64,000 nucleotides of DNA. Origin: Cyprinodon diabolis (Eukaryota; Chordata; Actinopteri; Cyprinodontiformes; Cyprinodontidae). Positions 10,853 to 23,450 of the stretch are shown one piece after another. The stretch is from assembly GCA_030533445.1 (NCBI GenBank), contig CM060081.1, positions 18,882,111 to 18,946,110 of the forward strand, written 5' to 3'. Position numbers and translations under genes: made by a program. The number at the start of each line of letters is the position of its first letter. Position 1 is the stretch's first letter. A model generated the notes under the pieces. It did not search any database, had not been told where the DNA came from, and saw nothing but the letters and a program-made list of their open reading frames with translations.

Positions 10853-12470
10853 GCAAAGGTATTCTGTCCTGTTGAGCTTTTAGTGTATCATTAAAATTGA
10901 TTATAAAGCTGGTAGCCATTAGAAAGCTGAGGAAATTATGTTAATTTGATAAGGAATATGCTAAATTACTGTTTTAATAGCTTTAGAACAGCTAAAGTAG
11001 TTTAAAAAGTCAACTTCAGGATCATTTTCTTTGCTTAACAATATAAGCTCAACTCATCTTTTTTAAGTACAGCATGATGCTTCCTCTATTTCTAGTATAG
11101 CTAATGCAGGACCACCTGTGGCAGACAGATAAGAAAAAAATATTTGGGGTAACACATAGTGCTTTGAAAAACAATTACTCCTACTATTGTTTAACTTTAA
11201 GGGGAAGCTGGAGTGGGAAACATAGAAATCCATGTAGAAAGACCCGAGACTGGCAACTAAACCCAGGGCTTTGTTGCTGCAGGAAAGCAGTGCTAACAGC
11301 TGCCCCATCGATCACGCAGTTTTAGTTAACTACAGATATGCTATGTCTATGCTAGGCCTCAATAATCAGGATAATGCACTGATAGCAGAGACATCAACAT
11401 TTACTGCCCCGCTGAGGGCCACATCATTGCCTATAGGGGGTCGATGCAAACCTTGCATGCCCTGCAGTGAGATGTGGTTAACCAGTCTTTATAGTGAACA
11501 ACACCACAGAAGAGCAGAAACTTCCCCTACCCCCTCTCCCTCCAAATCTCGGTACTGCTGGACTATCAGTGAGGGTCCGACAGTGTTCTTCCTAATTACC
11601 TACTTCTCTACTCCTGATCCTGCGGCTGGCATAATTAGTTACCTGGGGCTGCAATCCAATTTGAAGTGATGACAAGAAAGTGATCCATGAAAAAGTAATA
11701 AGTTAAATCCAATTTCAGCCTGCCTCTAATTAAATGCACATGGAACTAATGAGTCAAACCCTACCGTTTCACTGATAATGGTAATTAGCGGGGTGGGAGT
11801 AGCTGGCTCTCGTCGTCGTGCCACTGTAGGTGCGAAGTGCGAAAAAAGGTAAAAGCGGCATGGATTCTTTTAATTACACGTGTCATTTTGTCAATGTAAT
11901 TTACTGGCTTTTTGACCAGTCAAGTATGTTTAGCTGCTTTCCAGCCTGTATGGCAGCTGTTTGCATCTCCAGAATGATTAGAAGGCCTCCAAGCTGCTGA
12001 GTATCAAGCTCAGGCATCTTCATCCAGAGGCAGTGGTGGGCGGTGCAATGCTGAGGGGGGACTGGGGGGGGGACCCCTGTTGAAGACATAAAACCAAAGA
12101 GCCATTTAACGCTGATCAAGGATTCTGAGGTTTGTTTGACTCATATTTTTTTCCCCCTTCTTTACTATATGAAGGCTGTTTTTTTTCTAACCAGATGTTT
12201 CATATATAGTAGGTTTCATTATTTTTGACTTGAATGAATTGGAGAGTGAGTCACATCTCCAAATGAGTAAAAGTCTCTTGCCACAGCCTCTCATGCCTAA
12301 TAGGAAGACCGCTGAGATGAATGGAGCCCTGTGTGCAGATCAGGTGCTTTTATGAGGTGCTGGCTTACTAGTCTCATAATTGTTGGATCGTGTCTTTTGA
12401 TGACCCGGTCCAGCTCAGCAGAGAATCATTATCCAGGCTGTGTGATGGAGATAGTGGTTATTCTCTCAAC
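10853..12470. other. No gene seen; possible conserved block at 11690..11800
   Basis: Probable foxp1 intron. The 132-codon frame at 11271..11669 has no recognisable motif. The stretch 11690..11800 is non-repetitive and contains several TAAT/ATTA cores (CTCTAATTAAATG, GGTAATTAGC), as is common in developmental-gene enhancers. Function is unproven. Confidence 0.35.
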
Positions 12471-12544
12471 ATGTGTGTGTGTGTGTGTGGGTGGGGGGTG
12501 GTGGTGGTGGGGGGGGTGGGGGGGGGGGGGGGGGGGGGGGGGGT
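12471..12544. repeat. GT repeat leading into a long G-tract
   Basis: A short TG repeat runs into TGGGTGGGGGGTGGTGGTGGTGG and then about 30 almost uninterrupted G residues up to 12543. The plus strand therefore has many closely spaced G-runs able to form a G-quadruplex. For a gene read on the minus strand this is the template strand. Confidence 0.9.
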
Positions 12545-13159
12545 AATGTGTATGAGGAGGATCCTCTTGGCATGTTTTTTTTTTTTAAAAGAAGAAGTGA
12601 GATGAAAGTCTGACCCTTTGGTGCTTCAAGGCAATTCTCTTCTTCACCGGTTCATGTAAACATACCAGTTTTTGCCATTTCCCTTAAATGTATCACTTTA
12701 TTTTTAATTGTTAAGTAATTTTGTGATTTAAGGACATACTAGAATTAGATAAAAATACTCAGATGTCACAAAAAACTGACTAGATCACACATTTTTCATC
12801 CCTTTTTGATTATTTTACAGTCCAAGAAAATAAAAAAATAATGGCAAAAATAGCCAATAAGAATTTTAAATTAAGAGCCGATATCTAGATATTTTTTTTT
12901 ACGTTTTCTTGATGAATACCAAAATCCCTTTACTGCCAAAACTGGTTCTATGGATTCTAGGTTTTCTTTTCTGCATGTCTGAGACATAATACAGAGAGGA
13001 GCTTGTACTGGATTGCTTAAACATTGTTTGTGATAACAAAGGACTTGAAACTCCTGTTTCTTTAACCGTAAACTATATTCTAATTGCATATTTTCCTATT
13101 TTATTATCTACTTCCATTTTCAGTAAACCTCGTATTTGATTTTTTCTATTTTTCATTTT
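12545..13159. other. No gene seen; AT-rich intronic DNA
   Basis: AT-rich sequence with short T- and A-runs. No exon, structural RNA or transposon terminus recognised. Confidence 0.5.
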
Positions 13160-13276
13160 GATTCTCTTTACTTCTGTTTAGTTTGTGAAGTTTCCATATC
13201 AGTTTTTCCATAACGGCTTCTTCCCCACTGCCATTAGACTGCTGAATGTTATGTTAAATAGGTTATTTTATTTATG

Positions 13277-13328
<52 letters not shown>

Positions 13329-13494
13329 AATGTTAGAACTGTAAATATACAGTCATATGTTTATATTCCTATTCCTATTTTTATATGTGTAAGGCTGCAC
13401 TTTAAAAATGAAATTGTCTAGAGCTGTTTTAAACTAAATGTATTTTTGTTTACTTCAGTGTATACAAAATGACAAAATAAATCTAAGTCTAAGT
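13160..13494 (+). mobile_element. 3' end of a 5'-truncated LINE (L2/Rex1-like)
   Basis: In the plus frame from about 13199 the sequence reads FFHNGFFPTAIRLLN. This matches the C-terminal FFPxAIRLLN motif of fish non-LTR retrotransposons of the L2/Rex1 type (from memory). A 3' UTR follows with a TA microsatellite (13281..13326), a block GGCTGCACTTTAAAAATG and the tail AAAATGACAAAATAAATCTAAGTCTAAG. The tail repeats CTAAGT, as the 3' ends of such elements do. Only the last few hundred bases are present. Confidence 0.55.
13281..13326. repeat. TA microsatellite
   Basis: About 20 TA units within the LINE 3' UTR remnant. Confidence 0.95.
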
Positions 13495-15410
13495 TTGATC
13501 CCTTATAAATCAATACAACTAAGGAATCTCCTACAGGTAGATCAGGTGTGGCACTAGGCCAGTTAGCATCATCAGGTTATAACAATGTCTTTCCTGCAGT
13601 TCGAAGCTATTTTGATGCCAGAGAAAGTTCTGGAATTAAGAAGAGATCAATCCTGCCATGTTAAGCAGAGAGTGAAGCAGCACTATCTGTTTCTAAACAC
13701 TGCTACAACTTGGCCTCTTAGGAAAAAAGGGAAGGTAAAACCTGGTTGTGGAAAAACAAGCCCAGTCATGTGGTGGGAAGTAAAGAAATAACCCCCATCA
13801 ATTCTATTAACTGGTTCTAAACCATAGTTGGTTACTGGTTTTTCCAGGAGCAGTGTGTCTTTCTATAAAAGCAGAATTTCCATGCACTCCAATTAGTGTT
13901 GTTTACTCTTTATTATCATCCTCAAGTCAATTTAATCAGATAAATAATCTAAAATGAGTTTTAGCTTAAACAAATTAAACTATTTTATGTTAGAAACAGT
14001 ACAAAATACTATTAATTTGTTGTATTAACTCAACCATCAAGGCATGTTATATACTTTTATGTACAGGATCATTCTTGACGCAGCTGTAAATAACCTGAAA
14101 CAATTAACCTACAATCGTTCTCCTCCAGGTTACCATACTACATGGGGCTCATACTAACCCATGCCTAGTGGAGACTACAGGAAGTCCTTTGAGGTTGCAG
14201 AATGTCAAGGTGGGTAGAAAATGTCCCCATGGCTGCTACGAACTTTAAATACATGACATTATAAATGAAGAGGCTCCATTTCTTTCATAGCTGTGTTAGG
14301 CATAAAAAGGAGTTGACCTGCAAAAGCAAGAAACTATGAAGCGGCAAAACTACCAGCAGAGAGAGAAAAAAATTTACCACCAGAAAAAAAGTAAAAAGAA
14401 ATTGCAGTAACTAAACAAAACCTAAAACAAAACCATGAAAATGAATGAGGTCTAATGCACCCTCAGAATGACAGAATGATGTTTATGCATGAACACTTGG
14501 GTTGGGGTCTATCTAATTAGCAGAATACATAACTCCGAGATCAACAAACACTTGGCTGAACCTGTGGTTTTTCTTAATGCCAACAAAATGCAACTTGCAA
14601 CATTAGAGGCAGGGCAATTTACAGCAGCAGTTAGAAACTGCAGCGAGTCTGAGCTCCCCACACTAGAAGTGTGCAGAGCTGTGGAGGAGGAGAAAAGCAC
14701 GAGGAGGGGAGAAGGGGCCGACTCTCTTTCAATAGCTGAGTGACAGCTTGGCCAAGCTCTCTGTATACATTAATAAATTAGAATTTTAATTTTGTCTTTG
14801 TCTGTAGGAGATGCTCTAATACTTTGCTATGTACCAACAACTGGCTGTACGCTGGAATCTGCTGCTGTGGTCCCCTCCACTGACCTCCGCGCCACCGTTC
14901 CCTTCCAGGCCGGGGAAACTTCAGTTTGATCCTTTCAACTTCTTTGAATCCCGACAAATATGCACACAACTGAAAGGTCATCGCAATCATACTTCCTCCT
15001 CTGGAGATATTCCGAAGACATCTGCACAACAAAGAAGCTTTTCCACAACCTGACATTAGACCCAGCTACAACAATAGCTCATTAAAAAGAGCCCCCGATG
15101 GGACAGTAAGGGTATTAAATATTATATATATATAATATATACAAGCACACAGAGAAAGGGGCCTCTGTATTAATTACCAAACATGCCCGCAAGCAGTTTG
15201 CAATTTCACACCGGCACAAACAAGCACGCCTTGTTCAAACACAGATATACATCTTTGAGGCAACTGATCTGAAATGAAGGTAAATATTGCATCACATGCG
15301 CAGCATTGTTTCAATTAAAAATAAATGAGATACAAGGAATTTCTTTAAAAAGATTATTTTGATCTGCAAATATTCCTCTTAAACACACCAAACATCTACT
15401 TTTCTGAACC
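13495..15410. other. No gene seen
   Basis: Probable foxp1 intron. The short open frames (13585..13791, 14489..14743, 14778..15056) show no domain, no compositional change and no flanking splice logic. A small TA-rich patch lies at 15119..15142. Confidence 0.5.
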
Positions 15411-15480
15411 TCATCCATCCATCCATCCATCCATCCATCCATCCATCCATCCATCCATCCATCCATCCATCCATCAATCC
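15411..15480. repeat. CATC/GATG tetranucleotide microsatellite
   Basis: Roughly 16 tandem ATCC units with one late interruption (CAATCC). The Trp-Met-Asp repeats in the minus-strand frame over it are an artefact of the repeat. Confidence 0.95.
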
Positions 15481-16010
15481 ACCTGCTAAAGTCCTGGTGA
15501 TTGTGATGAAAGGTAAGTAGTGTAAGAATTTGCTTTAGTTTCTTCCCTTCTTCAACAGATTTCCTTATTTTGTGTATAAAAGACGTGCTTTCACCTAAGA
15601 AAGTATGAAGCTTTTTTAAACGTACACACCCGCTTCGCCTGGATTTCATTACATCCGAAAACGGCCAGAAAGTGGATTTTCACACCACAGCCGTTCACAT
15701 CATTTTTTTTAACCTGATTTGAATGGTAAAAATCTGCCAGTGTATGCAGGTTCTGCTAAATCACACATAAAGCAGCAAATACATAACTGCACATGTTGCA
15801 CAGCTAATTCTAATTTCCTGTTTGTGAGCTTAACCTTGTACTTTTTCTTTTGCACAACGTGTTCTTCCGTAAGCTGCAAAAGTTCACTTGATTGTTTTTT
15901 TTCTTCTTTTTACAAGTTCAGCAACCACAAAGTTAAATAAGCAAAACATCCTGATAACACTATGCTAATATGAAGGAAATTGTCTAACACTGACAGCCCT
16001 TCGACTGTAC
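15481..16010. other. Start of the intron 3' of the second foxp1 coding exon
   Basis: Begins, in gene orientation, with the splice donor GTACAG at 16010..16005. No further foxp1 exon was recognised from here down to position 1, so this intron appears to exceed 16 kb. A T-rich/CTT-rich tract sits at 15840..15915. Confidence 0.5.
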
Positions 16011-16139
16011 CTGTAAGCTCTGCTGCTTGTCACCGGTTTTTGGGGATTTGCGGCCGGGGTTCTGTTGAGATTGCAGCTGCTGCGACTGGGACTGCTGCTG
16101 TTGCTGCTGGAGAAGAATTTGTCGAGCCACTTGGAAAGC
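16011..16139 (-). CDS. foxp1: foxp1, second coding exon (Gln-rich N-terminal segment)
   Basis: This exon encodes part of the glutamine-rich N-terminal region of a FOXP1-type forkhead transcription factor, a nuclear repressor that dimerises and binds DNA through a C-terminal forkhead domain not present here. On the minus strand the acceptor reads CTTCTCCCTGACAG at 16140. The exon then gives AFQVARQILLQQQQQQ, a Ser/Gln stretch, NPGRKSPKTGDKQQSLQ, and the donor CAG|GTACAG at 16011. It is exactly 129 nt (43 codons) with phase 0 on both sides, so it joins in frame to the exon at 58515..58673. In mammals the equivalent peptide is (A)LQVARQLLLQ.. ending KSPKRNDKQPALQ (from memory). The fish copy has an inserted SQSQQLQSQQ-like run in place of VSGL. 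A paralogous FOXP2/4 exon is similar here. The FOXP1 call rests on the first exon. Confidence 0.9.
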
Positions 16140-16299
16140 CTGTCAGGGAGAAGAACAACAGGTGACGACTGTGTGTGAATAAAATAAAATAAAACTCCAT
16201 AAAAAACTAGTTCCCATCCCTTGAGATGTTCTTGAATTTTTTTCATTTAATAATAAAAAATGTAATATATCTAACTTCATTAGAAACATTTTTTCCAGC

Positions 16300-16370
16300 A
16301 ACATATTAACCACCATGAAGCATGGTGCTGGTAGCATCATGCTAAGGGATGGGATCTCTTCAATAGGTGT
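16300..16370 (+). mobile_element. Short Tc1-like fragment
   Basis: ACCATGAAGCATGGTGCTGGTAGCATCATGCTAAGGG is a decayed version of the ACCATGAAGCATGGTGGTGGCAGCATCATG block from the middle of fish Tc1 transposase genes. Nothing else of the element can be traced on either side. Confidence 0.5.
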
Positions 16371-19300
16371 ATGAAAGTGGTAATGAGGTAAATATGGGAA
16401 ACTGCAAAAAAAAATAAAATCCTGAGCTTGAACTTTTTCAACAAATTTCAATCCTCAACTTTTTCTTTTGTTATTTGCTGTTGTTTCTCAAATAAAATGT
16501 ATAATGACATTACAGCTTTCATTGATTTATTTCAAATTTGAATCACTGTCTAGCCAGTGAGGTAAAAAAAAAATGAACCAATTAATTAATTCGTATCATG
16601 GTGTATTCTTGACTATCGAAAATAATGGAATCGTTGGGTCAGGAAATTGATAGTGCATCGAATGTCCATGATGGGTGTGATGAACACCCCTAATAACTTC
16701 TGCACTTTTTTCTTGTGTTTTTTCACATAAAATCCAAACAAAAGGTTTAAACATGACTCATTGTGAAAAAGCTCAAGGGTTAAGCACATCTTCGCAGCCC
16801 TGTCGAAGGCAGACATCAGAGGGAAATCTGCACACTCTCCTGTTCAGTTATAATCCAGGTATAAACAATTAACAACTGTCTAAACAACTTCATAGACAAA
16901 GACAAGGAGGAATAAAATATCTCCTAGACCCATCCAGAAGAAATATTTGTCTGTTGATAAGTTGCACTTCCAGCAAACACAAACTGTCAGAGGCCCTAAT
17001 CTGTGCTTTTGATCCTCCTTCCACTCAGTCCAACTCCCCGCTAGAAAGCAAACAAAAGCCTTTATGGGCTGCTTGGAATATCTGCTAAAGGACACGGCCT
17101 TCTTAGTGGAAAACAAAATACAGTCCAGTCACATGTTTATAGCTCCAGCTACTCCCTTTTCCCTTACGATAAATAATCAAACATGCCATCCAGAGCAAAC
17201 AAAGCTGGAGAGCGCCGGGGGGAAAAAAAACACACCATGGTCTTGAAAATGGCCAGCGATACCAAGAAAAGCAAGCGTTGTGTTCCCACAGTGAGCTGGC
17301 CAGCCTCACACCTCCACCAGTAAACCATCTGAGTAAATAGGCTGCCTCATTCTTTCCATCTTCCCCAGAAGATTGCCCCGGCCATCAAACAAACTGCCGA
17401 ATCAGAGTTCATCTATAGACAGAAATCTCTACTTTCTCTCAATTATTTGTGAGTTTTCAGAGTTTTTGAACTGCTCAGTGGAATGTTTTACACAACAATA
17501 GTGAGAAAAGCCAGCAAGCACAACAGAGGTAAAAGAGCGACGTGTGAAAAAGGGAGTGAAACCCGTAAAAGACAGTGTGAAAGTAAGTTATCAACAGGGA
17601 AATAGAAAGCTCTGTTCACAGACAAAAACAGGTACCAGTAAAGTTGGACTGCAGTTTAAGGCAGAGAGCGTAGAGGCAGTTTGTCGGGGCGTGGACTGAC
17701 CCCTCCCAGACACACAGTGGTGGGATGACATCATGAGGCCACAAGCTGCAGAGAGGCCACGCTCGCCGTGTCTGACCAAACTTTGCTGAGCAGAGAAAAA
17801 AAAAGTCCTCTCTCTCTGCGCCAGTGTTGATCCGGCTCATACAGGGACAAACACATTTCATTCTGCATGTCTAATTGTGTTGTTTTGCATTGAAATTTGC
17901 AGGGGACCCCCCCTTCATAGCAAGAACACTCATAAAGAAAGTCTTCAGATTCAAACTAAGAAGGTAGTGAGCAAGATTCACTCCTACACAAGTGGCAATA
18001 TTTACATTTCAGGTACTGAGTTTTTACTCCAAAGCAACTTTAAACCCGACAGAAAATCTGGAAGTAGGACTTTGATCTGCCAATGATGACGTTGAGACGG
18101 GAAAACGCTAACAGAGGATTTTATTTAGCCTTTATAATTATTCTTTTGAAATAATAAACTTTTTAAATAAATGTATAATAATTAAAAAGGCAATCAAAGT
18201 AATTTTATACTTTTTAAAATGTGATGAACAATAAATTACCTCAGTTACTTTGATAAGAAAAGCCTACATACAAAATCTATCACAATACAAAACATCGGGA
18301 AATTAAAACAGAATTCTCAAAATAGTGTACTTCCAAAAAGCGTCCCAAACAAAAGTTAAATTGTTTTCTTAACCTCAGAAAAAATTTGTTAAAATTTACC
18401 CCAGCAAATCTGTCAGTGAAACAACGGCAATTCATTTCTCAATGGGTCGACACAACACACACAGCAACATTGTTAACTTCCCTGTGTTTTAGTATCAGCC
18501 GCTATAGCCTGAAGAGTAAACAGATTTACTGTTGTGTTTTTCCAGTACCTGATCACACATGCAGTGAAATGTATGTACTGTGTGTGTGTGTGTGTGTGTA
18601 TTCATCTGAGTTTACAGCCGAGGGTGTTCAAACACAGAGTTGAGTCAACAGGCTATGATTGGATGTTCAGACGGTAATGGATGAAAAGACACATTTCTGG
18701 GAAGTCTTTCTTCACAGCTGTCAATATGAAAGAAAAAGTCATAAATGCTATGAAAAGGCTTGTTGCCACAGGTAAAGCACAAAGCAAAACAGCAGCATTA
18801 GAGTTTTCATAAGGGCTTTAATGTTTTACATTATGAATAACAACAAAGGTCCAAAACCTTCAACTGTTACTAAAAACAGAAAAGAAACAGCAGGTCAACT
18901 AGCTTTATGCTAGTTTTATTTTTTCAGATCTGTCCATGTAAAGGCTATCGGGTTGCTTTTTAGCAGGTGTAAAAGTAGGTGAAAAAGAGGCTACTTTATC
19001 TATTAAAAATAATATTTAAAATAAAAAAAGGTTAAGGATTGCATTTTAGAATTTTATTTATTATTAAGATTATTAAGATTCTATCTGACATAAGACATCC
19101 CTATGTATCCGTGGAGGGTACACTAAAGTCACTCTCTTATCCTGTTTAGCATCAGCTGCTATAGATCAGGCTGGATTTAAAAAAAATGGTAGATAAAAAA
19201 AAAAATAAAAAAAAATCCTAATAGTTCAAGTAAAGGTCCCCAATTTCTATGGAAATAAACAAACGTGACTGATTACAACGTAGTTCTTAATAGAGAGTTG

Positions 19301-20010
19301 GTTTAAAGAGTTTAAAATTTCCACTTAATAATTTTCTCTTGAGGAGGCGGACATGGGATATTAGGAAAAAACACTTCTGATCAGAGAAATGGTTTATTAA
19401 CAGCACAGTAACTGAACAGGAGCTACGATGAAATTTTACGAATACTAACATTTTGTAATGAAATTCTAATATCCTGTCTTCTCCCAAAGGCAAATCTATT
19501 GGAATTTTTTGTTGGTAAACAGAAAGAAAAAAAAACAGGTCTGCAACATGCTTGAATGCTGGTTGGCCCCTCTCAGGAATGCTGCTGTGAAGTGTGTGCT
19601 TCTTGTCGGGCCGGTGGAGGTGGCATACCTTCAAGAGGCCTAATACTGGGCTAAAATAACACATAGTAAAGCATCACATGAGTGTTTACTCAGAAAGGCA
19701 TTCCTCTGTTTCAGAGCACTCTGCTACCTCCTCATTTACCACTGGAAATGATCGGTTTTTGATCCCACGTTCAAAGGTAGAGATGCACGCGTCAGAGCTG
19801 CTGTAAGCATGTGATGAAATGGAAATGATCATAGAGCAATAGAAACAGGAGGAAACAGTGTGAGACCTGTACAGTGTCAGAGATCTGATGAGCGAGACGT
19901 CTCCATTTACTCATTATTCTTAATCTATGTGTGAAGTAAGGGTTTCATAGACATTTTAAACCACCTTTGACCCTAACTGAAACTGCAATCTAATTTGCTA
20001 ACCTGCAAGA
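16371..20010. other. Intronic DNA without a recognised exon
   Basis: Mostly AT-rich sequence. 16590..16690 (TCGAATG, GAATCGTTGG, ending GAACACCCCTAA) looks like the decayed end of a hAT-type element, but no partner terminus was found. A TG microsatellite lies at 18579..18600. The small open frames in this stretch show no domains. Confidence 0.45.
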
Positions 20011-21478
20011 AAAAGTGTCTTGCAAAAGTATTTGTATCCTGTTTTCACATTTTGATATGCTACAACTGCAGAATCTTTGAGTTCTTTTGGATTTTATGGT
20101 ACATAACAATGCAAAGCAGCACATATTTGTGCTCTAGAATGCCATTGCTGGATTTTTACTAAACTGTATGGAAATCTGTCAAGAATTGTTTAAAAATGTA
20201 TCCAACCCCATGAATGGAAGAAAAAGAGTCACTACTATTATAGAAGCCCATCTTTAGGGACTATTTTATATGTCTCTACCAGTTTTGCATATTAAAATAT
20301 TTTGCGCCTTGTTTTTACAAGCTCAGTTTTTTTAAGTCAGCGCACAAATTTTCAACTTGTAGTAGGTCAGGGCTTTGATTGGTCCACTTTAATGTATAAA
20401 CATTGGTGCTTAAAAGTTTACATACCCTCCCATTAAAAAAAAAATTATCAATTCACTCTGGTAGTTCAAATAACACAAAACTGAAAAGTAATAATACATA
20501 CCTACGTACAAACGTACTCAATGATAATTAATTAAAATAAAATGCTGATTTAAGAAAAAAAAAAATCTTAAAAAACAAACTATAGTACCTTTGTCATGAA
20601 CCAACATACTTGTCAACAGATGCAGAAGTCTGACTAAACATTTCCTGAACATCACAGGAAACATCAGATTCCAGAGATCGCCTCAAAGTGATGCTCAACA
20701 ACATTTTAGTTCAGGAGTTCCATCAGACTTGTTGCTTCTTTTATTTATTAATATATACCTATATAATATATATATATATATACACATTTTTTTCTTTTAA
20801 AAATTAATGTCATATTTTTATAATAATATTTATTTATTATTACTTTTGTCAATTTTTATTGATTTTACCGCCAGCTCATTATTATCAGTCCCTAATGGAA
20901 GGGTGTGTAAACTTTGAAGCAGAGCTGTATAAGTTTTGATGGACACCAAACCCGTGCAACTCTGGTTGTATTTTGGCAGCCAGCATCAAGGTGGAAGGTG
21001 AACCGCCTTCTAAGAGACAATGTTCCCAACACCAGGGTTTAGGATGATTTTCTGTAGGTCAAAAATGTCAACTTTGGTCTCATTTGTCCAGAGCTTTTCC
21101 TTCCACATGTTTGACATTTCCTACCTTGTTTGCAGCGACTTTCTTTTCACCACCATGGCAAAAAAAGCTCTGATCTGTGTGGTGAACAAAGAATAGTTGC
21201 AGGACTTAGCATGACAGCTAACCGAGCCTGTCAGTTTAAGTGGACACTTGTAGGTTTCTAATTTTTAAATGGACTCTTCGCTCTCTTAGGATATCATTAA
21301 CCACTCTAACACTGCTTAAACTTTTCCACAGTCTTAGCCTCAACCTGTTTGCTGCGTCTCTCACCCTTTATCATGTGGTTGCATACTGATGTCCTCTAAC
21401 AAATCTCTGAAGCTTTGACACTGAATGACAAAGAACTATTTACTCACCAGGCAATTTCTGCAAGGTTTATACACGTTC
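20011..21478 (-). mobile_element. Degenerate Tc1-like transposon, interrupted by a MITE
   Basis: The left end AGTGTCTTGCAAAAGTATTTGTATCC is a Tc1-type terminus common in fish. It is followed by a decayed subterminal region (CACATTTTGATATGCTACAAC) and then a transposase region on the minus strand. Recognisable blocks on the plus strand include AGGTGGAAGGTGAACC at about 20987, TTTGGTCTCATTTGTCCAGAG at about 21074 and CTTCCACATGTTTG at about 21099. Homology fades near 21478 before the right TIR. A 527-bp MITE lies inside at 20401..20927. Many indels make it an old copy. Confidence 0.75.
20401..20927. mobile_element. Tc1-type MITE, second copy of the family at 1..6475
   Basis: The left end GGTGCTTAAAAGTTTACATACCCTCCCATTA and the right end, reverse-complemented (CAGCTCTGCTTCAAAGTTTACACACCCTTCCATTA), are imperfect TIRs. 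A TA follows the right end (20928..20929). Tc1 sequence continues on both sides (GGTCCACTTTAATG on the left, CTCTGGTTGTATTTTGG on the right), showing that it inserted into the older Tc1 copy. The interior matches 73..245 and 6361..6475 and has a short TA tract at 20758..20780. Confidence 0.75.
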
Positions 21479-23450
21479 ATCAACACGCATGGTGTTCGTG
21501 GACGTGGATGAACACTCCAACATACATGCTAGTCAAGATGCCTAGCTACTGCAGGCAATAAGGCATAAAATAACCACAATCCCTGTATTGTCTGATAAAT
21601 CACACTTAAGAACGTTTGTATAATCATTTTTTGGCTTTTTTCTGTGTGCAGTAGTTCTGTTGTAATCCACAGGGATAAATACATAACTGCACAGATGGCA
21701 ATCTGCATTTACAAATTCAAACATATTGGCTGTTTGTACAGTTAACAGAAACCCACATCATAAAGCACAGGGACAAATGTTGAGGTTTTATCTACCACAA
21801 ACGTTGCAGTTTGCTATCCATGCCGTTTGCAATCCTCCTCTTTATTTTCCACAGTTGAAATGTTTTCAAAGTTCACATCCTCTTCCCCCATGTTAACACA
21901 ACTTCCTCAATAAACAACAGGCGTTTTTTATCTGCATCTACTTTCACACCATATTAGTGAATAGAGGCTGGAGCGTCTCTTATGTCCCCGAGCTATCATG
22001 CTGTGATAAGGGAACTGCTAAGTACTGGATGCCTTTATGCGCAGTCTGCACATGTGGATTATTTACAGGCTTTGGGGTTTCCTGCTGCTAAAGCCAGCTC
22101 TGGGTGTCTTACAAATCCCAGCTCAGAGCATCGCCACACAGTCAAGTCTGCTTTCTGCAGAATCCTTTGCTTCACCTTTTCCTCCACTGCAACAGAGACA
22201 CACTGTGCCCAGACCTTTTCCTGTTCTTCTTTCATCTAGTTTACCTCATATGATGTAACAATGCATGAGGGCATTCACTCTGCTGTAGTCAGGGGTTGCA
22301 GGGGCACATGGATCACATCTTATTTGCCCCAATAAGCGATAAACATAACGTGTTAAGATGTGACAGAATGTGGATAAACACATTCAGGAGGTAAATCATT
22401 TGGGGTATTTTCATTAAGGGCCAAGCTGGATGGCAGGAAACTCGGAGGCCAGCAAAATTTATCCAGACACATGAACAGGAAGATCTGTGTGTTGGGGTCT
22501 TCCTTTTACGGCTGGGGGAAGTCCTTAAACATAGACTGGTTTCAAGCAGATTGCTTCTAATTGCTAGAAGATGTGCAAGCAGGTGTAACCGGATCCCTGC
22601 GGCCACCGAGAGACAGGGAAACGGAACGAGACGTGCATCTGTTTGTGTGTGTGTGGATCTGTTTGTTCAGAGGCCATGTTTTTCCAGGGTTTACTAGGCT
22701 GCAGAATGAGGCTCAGACAGACAGAAACAACACGATTAATAGGTTAGTTCTTAATGTAGAACAGCTCACACGGAGGGGAGGGGGGCTTCAGAACCGTTGG
22801 CCTAAATGTCAAGGTTATCTGCCCCACTTTCTGACTGACTGTTCATCTTAATGCACCTGACATTTGGAACTTCTGCACTTTCTTTCACAAAGACACAAAC
22901 TTATGTGTCTTCAGATCCTCCTCTGACTTCTGTCCATGGAGGATCCAATCCAAAACTCTCCAAAAGGGCCCTTTGGTTGGCTCTCTCTGGGCTAATGCTA
23001 TTAAGACAATTTTTTTTTGGTATAAAGAAACTACATACAGGTGTGTTGAAGAACCAAAGGTCTTAAATTACCTTTTGGCCTAAATGACTTCTTTACCTAT
23101 CCCCATTTTAGTCCCACAAGGACCCATCCATCCAAATGGTGGATCAAATCTAAAGACGACTATTCTACAAACTGATTTCAGTTTGTGATTTAGTCAACTT
23201 TTTTGAAGACAAAAAAATTAAAGCAAGAGAAAAATCAAAAAAATATTTAAAATAAAGCAAGAATTTTATCTCTTTAATTTAAATTGAATATAGTGTATCA
23301 TCTAATCAATTGAAAGTTTTATAACAAAACTAGTTCTGAACAATCGAATATAGGATGATCCTACAGGAGCCTTAGTGGTGGAAATTGATCTAACACAGTC
23401 AAATGATAAACATTGAGTTATTGAATAAAATAAGGCATATTAAAATAATT
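21479..23450. other. Intronic DNA, nothing recognised
   Basis: No exon, RNA gene or delimited element seen. Several 70-97-codon frames (e.g. 22313..22606, 22561..22851) overlap each other on opposite strands and show no domain. Confidence 0.5.

Noticed and set aside
11271..11669. 132-codon plus-strand frame
   Set aside because: No recognisable motif; it overlaps antisense and other-frame openings of similar length.
12331..12605. Gly/Val/Cys-rich plus-strand frames
   Set aside because: They read through the GT repeat and G-tract.
15311..15649. 112-codon minus-strand frame with Trp-Met-Asp-Gly repeats
   Set aside because: Artefact of the CATC array; no domain outside the repeat.
1..16010. 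Search for the next foxp1 exon (VPVSVAMMTPQ, MQQILQQQ type)
   Set aside because: No minus-strand Gln-rich stretch with splice sites was recognised, so it was not annotated; it presumably lies to the left of the window.
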